The notes under the pieces: generated by a model
What the model saw: only the letters and a program-made list of their open reading frames with translations
What the model was told of the DNA's origin: nothing
Databases searched by the model: none
Shown here: one piece after another, positions 57,301-64,000 of the stretch
Position numbering within the stretch: the first letter of the stretch is position 1
Layout: each line of letters starts with the position of its first letter
DNA from: Rhineura floridana
Taxonomy: Eukaryota; Chordata; Lepidosauria; Squamata; Rhineuridae
DNA length: 64,000 nucleotides
Assembly: GCF_030035675.1 (NCBI RefSeq)
Contig: NC_084489.1
Span: 46,781,898-46,845,897, forward strand
Direction: 5' to 3'
Program-made: the position numbers and the translations under genes

Positions 57301-58823
57301 GAGTATTGATGGGCAATGCTATCTCGTGCCTCAGGAAGTGAGAACTGAGACCTAACTCACTTTTTAAAACTGATCACCGTGACTCTGAAAATAGTGCAGG
57401 AGAGGCCCTGGCAACGAATATGGTGATGAAAACAGCAAAAGGCAGGAAAGATGAAGTGGCCTTACCATCTATGTATTTAATGAAAGTAGTAAATACACAA
57501 ATATCTAATCTGCCTGCTGAATTAGTCAAGAAATAGGAAGCAGGGTTTAAAACCCTTGAGGATAAAATTAGCAATCTTATGAAACAGATGACAGATAGTG
57601 GAAAAGCAGCCGCTTAGGCAATGGATCTTGGAACGTGCCATGCTATGTATATTAAACACTTGCTTTGTGGTCATAAAAACTTGTTAAACAAATTGGACAG
57701 TTAGGAGAACCGTGGGTGCCGGAAGAATATCCACATCTCTGGTTCTGTTGAATGAGCAGGGCAGAATGATTTGATACATTTTTGCTTGTTTGGTGGAAAG
57801 AGGTATTTAGATCATGAAACTGGACATACAGTGAGCACACAGAAGTTTCAGCCCTCAACCAAACAAAAATACATAATCCAAGATGTTGTTATTGCTTTTC
57901 AGAATTATGTGGTAAAGGATCCTCTGACTAGAGCTCTTAGAGCAAAAGACCAAGTGGAATATGAAGGGAAGCCTATCCTGATTCTTTTTTCTTCAGAACC
58001 TGAGTGCAGAGATCCTCTGTTGTCACGAAGCATTCAAGTCAGCTACCAACCTGATAAGAAAGGCAAATATTAAATATAATATTTAATGGAGCTTCCCATT
58101 CACCATTAGTGGATGATATGCCACATAAAACTTCTACCAAGAAGGACATGGCCCATATATTGTCTCTTCTAAATTTGAGTATTACATGGGAAGAGGAGGA
58201 AATAGATGCTTTGTTTGATATTGTGGATTCCTGGGATAATTGGCAGCCAGCTCCAGCATAAAGAAAGAGAAATCAGTGTCAGATCAGCCCTACTTCGTCT
58301 GCTCCTCGCATCCCTTGGTTTATGAAGTCTGCTAACTCTAAGAGAAAATGATACTTCCATTGATTAGTTGTCTTATTCTGTCTTGGGATTCCCAACCCTG
58401 TAAAGACTGAACCAGGATTTGGCTTGCATTGTACTTATTTATAATACGAGGGGAAGGGGGGGCATGAAACTATGTGTAACAGGTAAGATTTTGATTTGGA
58501 TCAGGGAGAGAAGCTCTGTTATATAATTAAGACATTTGCTGAGCACATTTGCTTTTTGTTTCCTTAGTTTTCCCTTTGTTGTGTGAGCATCTTTGGAATG
58601 CTGAGGATCCTATGTTGGGCATTGGAGGGGGGCTGAGGTGGGCAGAGGGAATTTAGATGGAGAAGATGTTTGTTTTTTGAAAACTGGGATGGTTATGTTT
58701 AACAAACGGTTGTGAATTTCTTGATTGCATTATCATATCAGGTAATATGGTACTATGAAGTTAGGTTACTGTATCTATCCTTTTTATTACTGTCTTTAGT
58801 ATGTCTGATTTGAGAATTATTAC

Positions 58824-59606
58824 TTGGAATTTTCATGGTTTGGGTGTTGTGCTGAAGTGACAGTGGGTCTCAATTATCTTTGGAAGCACAGTCCCTCTGT
58901 CACTTTCCTGCAGGAAACGCATCATGATGACACCTATGACAAGCTTTTGACACACCCTTACTTTGGAGCTCAGTACCTCACATCTGGCAATAGGCATTCC
59001 AGAGGAACAGCTATTATCTTTGGCAGATCCTGTGATTTTCAGGTTCAGAAAATACGATATGACCCTCCGGGTAGCTATATAGCAGGTTTATGGGGCACAC
59101 AGCTACTCACATTTGCTCCTGTATATTTGCCCAAGGTGAATCAATTTTCTTTTTTGGCCAAAGTCTTTAAAAAACTATACAAATTTGCAGTGGAAAAAAT
59201 TGTGTTTACTGGGGATCTTATGTTATTAACACTAAAAAAATTGGATAGGTGCTTAACTTTGTCCTCAAGGAATTATTCAGGTAATAAAAGTTTTCTTCCA
59301 CTTATGGAAAAATATAATTTGATAGATGACTGGCTTTTTCTGATACAGGGAGTGAGGGATTATACATATTTTTCAGCAAGATATCAGTGCTATTTAAGTG
59401 CAGCCTATGCTTTAATGTATGACTCCTTGCTTCCAGGGCTACAAACGGCTTTTATCAGTGCAATTACTGTATCAGATCATGTGCTGATCAGTATCACTCA
59501 ACAACCTCAACATGATACTAGTCTGACTAATCCCATCCAGAGGCTAAATCCCATGTTATTAACTCGTCAGACCTCAGATGAAACTATTAAATCTGCTCTT
59601 CTATAA
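58824..59606 (+). pseudogene. L1 ORF2 endonuclease domain, broken
   Basis: 260 open codons covering most of an APE-type endonuclease that nicks the target DNA. Motifs seen: 'FLQETHH' with the metal-binding Glu, 'GTAIIFG', 'VFTGDLMLLT' where a 'GDFN' motif is normally found (so the Asn is lost), and 'SDHVLIS' with the conserved Asp-His. The true start is 58801, from which 'LRIITWNFHGLG' reads in a different frame and then stops, so a frame change lies near 58850. The C-terminal side ends in a stop before the RT. It is a fossil of a once active domain. Confidence 0.85.
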
Positions 59607-59935
59607 TATTTTGAATTCAAAGTTTTTCCTGAGGTGAGACCTGAGGTGGTCTGGGATGCCATGAAAGCCACCATTAGATGTAAATATATTGTAGAACAAT
59701 CAAGGATTAACAAAACTGAATGCTATTGAGTCACAAGCATGATTACAAGACAAATATTTTGGAGGACAAGCATAAAACTACTGGATCCCACAGGATTTAC
59801 AGTAAATTACCAGCCAAACATGTGTAATTGGAGGTTATAGATTCACAGAGAATTGCTAAGTCTCTTATCTTTATTAAACAGAAATATTGTGAATTAGGTA
59901 ATAGAAATTCTAAATTACTAGAGAATGCATTAAAG

Positions 59936-60625
59936 CAGCGTTACCCAACCTTTTTCGACCCAACGCCCCTTTGCGAAATCTTTTTGTGCCCAACACCCCC
60001 CTCAGATTAAGTATATGCCAATGCTTCCTATTATACTTAATATACTTAACAACAAACTCATTCAGTTTACCGGCATTGTTTCATTAAACAAGTTCATTTA
60101 AACATCACAGAAACAATGGGTAGCAAGTGTGTCCCATTCCTGAAGAAAACCAGCGAATAACTGACTGTCTGTGTCACCCGTTTGCACACAGCACTCATCC
60201 GTTGGAAGAATGCGCCCTCCACCAATACACGCAGCTTATCAAACACTCTCTCATGATTGGTTCCAACATCCCTCAAGACAGCATCGGAACATTACCTGGT
60301 ACCGGGGCGTGGCTAATATCTCCATTCCTTGCTATGACACTGGCCGCTATTCAGAATTTCTTTACTAAAGAGCACACACTATTATAGTGTTATTTCCATG
60401 AATTGAGACTATTAAATACATTCTAACTGGGGACAAAACAGCTTAAAAATTAATGATTTGTGTATTAAATAAACTTAAATGCTTCAACTGTTGCATCAGA
60501 CCACCAAATGTCAACACTCCCCTAATGAACCCAACCCCCCCTAAAGTTTGTAGTCACAGCGATGCCCCCCTGAAAGGCTGTTATGCCCCCCAGGGGGGCG
60601 CTACTGCCCACATTGGAAATCGCTG
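59936..60625. mobile_element. hAT element, 690 bp, inside the L1
   Basis: The ends are cagcgttacccaacct and, as reverse complement of the right end, cagcgatttccaatgt. An exact 8-bp duplication, cattaaag, lies at 59928-59935 and 60626-60633. 'ccccccaggggggcgc' forms a strong hairpin near the right end. No transposase frame is visible, so it is non-autonomous. Confidence 0.9.
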
Positions 60626-61441
60626 CATTAAAGAAAAAGATAAAAAAGAAAATAAATGTGATTAAATCGGAGAGTAGAAGATTATTCAAGATTCCAAAAT
60701 TGTTAATGAGCTGTTCCAAAAGTATTACTTGAAACTATATATATATATAAAACCTTGCCAGGAGGATACTCTACAATATTTAAGAGAATATTAAATATCA
60801 AGCCCATTATCAAATTATTATTAAATATCAAGCTCAAGCCCATTACTGATGTCCATAGGAATTTAGTTAACAAACCAATTTCTGAGGAGGAGGTTATAGC
60901 AGCTATTCCTAAAATCAAAAATAATAGGCTCTGGGACTGGATGTTTTGGAAACTCTTTTTATAAGTAGTCACAAGATATCCTAGTTCCACATTTAGTTAC
61001 TTTGTTTAATCTTATTTAGCAACATGGTCCTTACTTGATAGCTGTTTTACTTTGTGAATAATTGTAATTCCAAAGTCTGGCAGAGATAGCAAGATGATGG
61101 GTTCATATATGCCAATGACCCTGCAAAATCAAGACCAGAAATTGTTCAGTTCTGTCCTGGCTGCCTGTTTGAATTTGGTAATCCTACTGATAGTGCACTT
61201 GGATCAAATAGGCAGTATATATCAGCGATCCAATCTGTTCAGTGCCATTCATGCTGCTACTGCTAATAAATAACCATTGGTGATTCTTTCTTTGGATACA
61301 TATAAAGCATTTGATTGCTTGGAGTGGAAATATTAACTCAGTGTACTAAAAGCATATGAGTTGGGGGATACATTTATAGAAAGTGTGTCCAAGTTGTATC
61401 CTCAAAATTTTTAATAATATAGATGTTATACCTATTCCAAT

Positions 61442-62020
61442 CCAGTATATATATTATATTATATTTATTAAATTTCTATACCGCCCCATAGCCGAAGCTC
61501 TCTGGGCGGTTCACAACAGAATAAAACATCAGTATACCATTAGAACCACATATAGAATTCAAAACACACAAAAATACTAACGTTAAAATACTAATATACT
61601 AAATACTAAAAGTATGAAGAGTAAAATACAAAGATGTTATAATGTTACATGGTTAGATAATCAGAATGATTAAAATGATTAAAATGATTAAAATGCCTGG
61701 GAGAAGAGGAAGGTTTTAACCTGGCGCTGAAAGGATATTAACGTTGGCACCAGGCGTACTTCAAGGGGGAGATCGTTCCATAGTTCGGGGGCCACCACTG
61801 AGAAAGCCCTTTTTCTTGTTGGTACCCTCCGAGCTTCTCTCTGAATAGGCGTCCGGAGGAGGGCCTTCGATGTTGACCAAAGTGTACGGGTAGGTTCATA
61901 TCGGGAGAGGCGTTCCAGCAGGTAGTATGGCACAAAAGAGGGTTGCCTGCTATCTCTGCTGCCCTTTGCCCTTTCTCTGGAACCCCTGGCTGAAGCCTTG
62001 AGGAAAAACCCATCCATTGA
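61442..62020 (-). mobile_element. L2 LINE 3' end inside the L1
   Basis: Minus-strand: AT-rich tail at 61442-61475, 'taccgccccatagccgaagc' and 'ctctgggcggttcacaac', then coding 61688-62017 with 'YEPTRTLWSTSKALLRTPI', 'RKRAFSVVAPELWNDLPLEV' and 'FQRQVKTFLFSQAF', the L2 C-terminus. The coding part is open, so it is fairly young. The L1 reading resumes at 'EGYRNKCEEHIITLYADDIL', with some 40 residues of L1 missing at the junction. Confidence 0.88.
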
Positions 62021-62428
62021 AGGTTACCGGAATAAGTGTGAAGAACATATCATAACCCTTTACACAGCTGACATTTTGATGTGGAGCTCTGATAGGGCTG
62101 CCCCAGCCTTACAATGTGAATTTCAGTGATATGAGCAGTTGGCAAGGCTCCAGGTTAATTTTGTTAAGTCTCATATTATGTTCTGTAATATTAAACCAGC
62201 AGAACAACTGGAAATCTCCAATTCCAGTCAAATTCCAATATGTCGTAAAGCATTTAGATACCTGGGTGCACAAATACTTAAAAGTTTACCCAAATTATTT
62301 CAGTTAATTTTGGACCATTGGTCTGACGTATGAAAAAGGAACTGAGTAGATGGACAAAAAAAGGAATTGCAGCTTCCCATGTTGGGCAGAATCACAGCAG
62401 TGCACATGAAAATAGTATCATGTTTTCT

Positions 62429-63479
62429 TTTCTTTTTTTTAATTAATTTTTATTCAAATTTTTCTTTTTTTTAATTAATTTTTATTCAAATTTTTCAAAG
62501 ACAAAACAAAACAAACAAAACAAATTAATAACTATTACAATAAAAACTATTGAGTTCCGATTTGTCGTAGATTAGCTATAGGCCTATGATATATAACAAA
62601 CCTGTCTCTTAATAAAAGTATACAATCACTTCCTCCAGTGTTTATCTTGATTGGTATCAAATCTCATTAACATCATTTTATTCTTTCCCCAAAAAGTCAA
62701 AGAGAAGTTACTAATCCTTGAGATATATATCCATCAATTTTTCTCCAAATAAACATGTCAATTAATCTATCTCATCAGGTCTACTAAGTCCAATAATTTC
62801 AATAGCTCCTCCCATTATCAATATTGATTCCATCTTCCATCTTCCATTTTTGCACACCAAATAATCTTGCTGTCATAATGATTCCATCTTCCATCTTTCG
62901 TCTTTGCACACCCAATAATCTTGCTGCCATAGTCATATAATAAGAGTCTGATAGGAATTTCTTTCATCACAAATATTTTGTTGCCATCAATTCTGAATGT
63001 GTTACTGAAATGTTGTTGTAAAGTTGTGTCTCTGTTCCTCTTTTTTACAGAATGCACCAGCACATCTCTTATGAGTTTTTCCATTGTCACATATCTGGAA
63101 TTAATTCTATACGCTTTCTCTATTTCAAGTTCCATCAAATCCTTCCAATCCAGGAATTTTTTCGAGCCATTAATATCTTTATCTCTAATCTCTTCACCAA
63201 TTCCTTCAGGGACAGCACTAGATTCCAAATAGCAATATTTGTCTATAGGATCCATCATAGCCAAAAAATCCAAATCTTTTTCCAGGTCCATATTTAATAA
63301 ATCTATTCCAATCTCCAAGTCTTGAGCCTTCTCTATGATCTCTCTTTCATCTTCTTTTTCTTGTGCAGTTATAGAATCCTGAATTTCTTTCATTTCCTGT
63401 CTTATTTTGCCAATTTCAATTTTCATCTCTTGCCTAGTCTGTCCCAGCACCTGTTTCGTTAGCTTGATCTCATTCATTA
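62429..63479 (-). mobile_element. L1-ORF1-only element, copy B
   Basis: It is bounded by an exact 21-bp duplication at 62408-62428 and 63480-63500. On the minus strand it begins ctaatgaatgagatcaagc and ends in a T/A-rich tail with a locally duplicated segment (62435-62495). The 219-codon frame 62818-63477 has an N-terminal, Lys/Glu/Gln-rich stretch predicted to be a coiled coil (about residues 1-75). This leads into 'LDWKDLMELEIEKAYRINSR', 'KLIRDVLVHSVKKRNRDTTL' and 'QQHFSNTFRIDGNKIFVMKE'. A short tandem repeat at the C-terminus gives 'KTKDGRWNHY' and 'KMEDGRWNQY'. As in copy A, no ORF2 follows and the 3' untranslated regions are homologous. Confidence 0.85.
62818..63477 (-). CDS. L1 ORF1-like protein, 219 codons
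   Basis: L1 ORF1 proteins form coiled-coil trimers that bind the element RNA. This open frame shows a heptad-friendly N-terminal segment (MNEIKLTKQVLGQTRQEMKI, with repeated 'IRQEMKEI'). The RRM-like / C-terminal part follows at about residues 105-180, with 'YRINSRYVTMEKLIRDVLVH'. The length is below that of a usual L1 ORF1, because the start lies just inside the insertion edge and the N-terminus may be truncated. The frame is intact in this copy and shorter in copy A. I infer, but cannot show, that a family with only this ORF was moved by an L1. Confidence 0.75.
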   Translation of the reverse strand: MNEIKLTKQVLGQTRQEMKIEIGKIRQEMKEIQDSITAQEKEDEREIIEKAQDLEIGIDLLNMDLEKDLDFLAMMDPIDKYCYLESSAVPEGIGEEIRDKDINGSKKFLDWKDLMELEIEKAYRINSRYVTMEKLIRDVLVHSVKKRNRDTTLQQHFSNTFRIDGNKIFVMKEIPIRLLLYDYGSKIIGCAKTKDGRWNHYDSKIIWCAKMEDGRWNQY

Positions 63480-64000
63480 GAAAATAGTATCATGTTTTCT
63501 ATTCTTGTTTCAGGTCCTCTTCATCACCATCCATCCAGCAACACTTCAGTGTTGACAACAGATTTGCTTTCCAATCAAAGAAGCCATGTTTTTCAATGAA
63601 AATGCACTATAGAAAGCTGAATGGAGGGGGATGGGGATTGCCAAATCTTGCAGTATATTATGAAGCCTTTCAACTGAGGCAATTGTGTTTTATGTTGATA
63701 AAGGCGCATAAATATTGGATATCTTTACAGGGAAGACATGTTGGGTCTGGGCCATTTTTGGCTCCTCCCTTTTAACATTATCCTTCTTTTAAAAAAGGTA
63801 ATCCATTCACATTGTGTACGTTCCACATTTGGAAATGTTAGCAAGCTTGTATATCTCCAGTTTCCTCACCTGTAAGTCCCCTGCAATCTCTTCCAGCTAT
63901 AGTGGACCCTGCAATGTGGAAATGGTTGTCACACTCTGAAATCATGAGTTACCTTAGATTATGGGATTTTTATAAAAATGGCAAAACAATTATGCAGCAG

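Larger units (their letters stand above)
57300..64000 (+). mobile_element. L1-clade LINE, interrupted three times, runs off the window
   Basis: Plus-strand element. 57480-58075 is an ORF1-like region with pieces similar to 'NRGCRKNIHISGSVE', then 'IIQDVVIAFQNYVVKDPLTR' and 'ALRAKDQVEYEGKPILI', the RNA-binding ORF1 pattern. ORF2 starts at 58801 (MSDLRIITWNFHGLG). 58824-59606 is the endonuclease domain: 'SVTFLQETHHDDTYDKLLTH', 'RHSRGTAIIFG', 'YTYFSARYQCYLSAAYALM', 'ITVSDHVLISIT'. RT pieces follow near 60890-61340 ('KPISEEEVIAAIPKIKNNRL', 'YKAFDCLEWK') and 62020-62300 ('ITLYADDILMWSSD', 'FRYLGAQILKSLPKLF'). The C-terminal part is at 63500-63780 ('LPNLAVYYEAFQLRQLCFML'). Insertions: hAT 59936-60625, L2 61442-62020, ORF1-only element 62429-63479. 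Many frame breaks make it inactive and old. Confidence 0.85.

Overview
The window is gene-poor squamate reptile DNA, most likely from a lizard. The evidence is the repeat set: Sauria-type tRNA SINEs with a BovB-like tail, several young CR1 and L2 LINEs, RTE/BovB fragments, an L1-clade element, a tRNA-derived SINE with a CR1-like tail, and many hAT-type MITEs. I found no complete host gene. The only host coding sequence I recognise is a copy of the first exon of BACE1 (beta-secretase 1) on the minus strand at 32980-33242. It has the signal-peptide start, the conserved N-terminal block and a splice donor, but the reading frame is broken inside it.

Layout. 0-11.7 kb: a Sauria SINE, a hAT MITE, a young CR1 fragment inside an older CR1 tail, more CR1 tails, a large palindrome, then an RTE/BovB-like LINE interrupted by an L2. 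11.7-25.4 kb: mostly unassigned AT-rich DNA with a few short repeats, and a solo LTR (17744-18374) inside a MITE. 25.4-31.3 kb: an LTR-type insertion (25494-26317), an L2 piece, then a block (27232-31231) in which oppositely oriented LTR ends enclose a nearly complete, recently inserted CR1 with an open 864-codon frame; a further L2 lies inside one LTR. 32.7-36.1 kb: a tRNA SINE split by a 3.17-kb hAT element that carries the BACE1 exon. 36-50 kb: small hAT elements, a 927-bp solo LTR, an old L2 (45-46.4 kb) and a young L2 (47.2-48.6 kb). 51.5-56.4 kb: a five-level nest of insertions. 57.3 kb to the end: an L1-clade element broken up by a hAT element, an L2 and an ORF1-only L1-like element.

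The most notable observations are the hAT element that captured a BACE1 exon with its flanking genomic DNA, two diverged L1-ORF1-only elements that resemble the 'half-L1' elements of mammals, and two LTR-type insertions whose two ends are not the usual direct LTR pair. Exact target-site duplications (8 bp for hAT, 5 bp for LTR elements, 9-21 bp for LINE/SINE insertions) define many of the boundaries and the order of insertion. All family names rest on remembered consensus sequences and protein motifs; no database search was possible.
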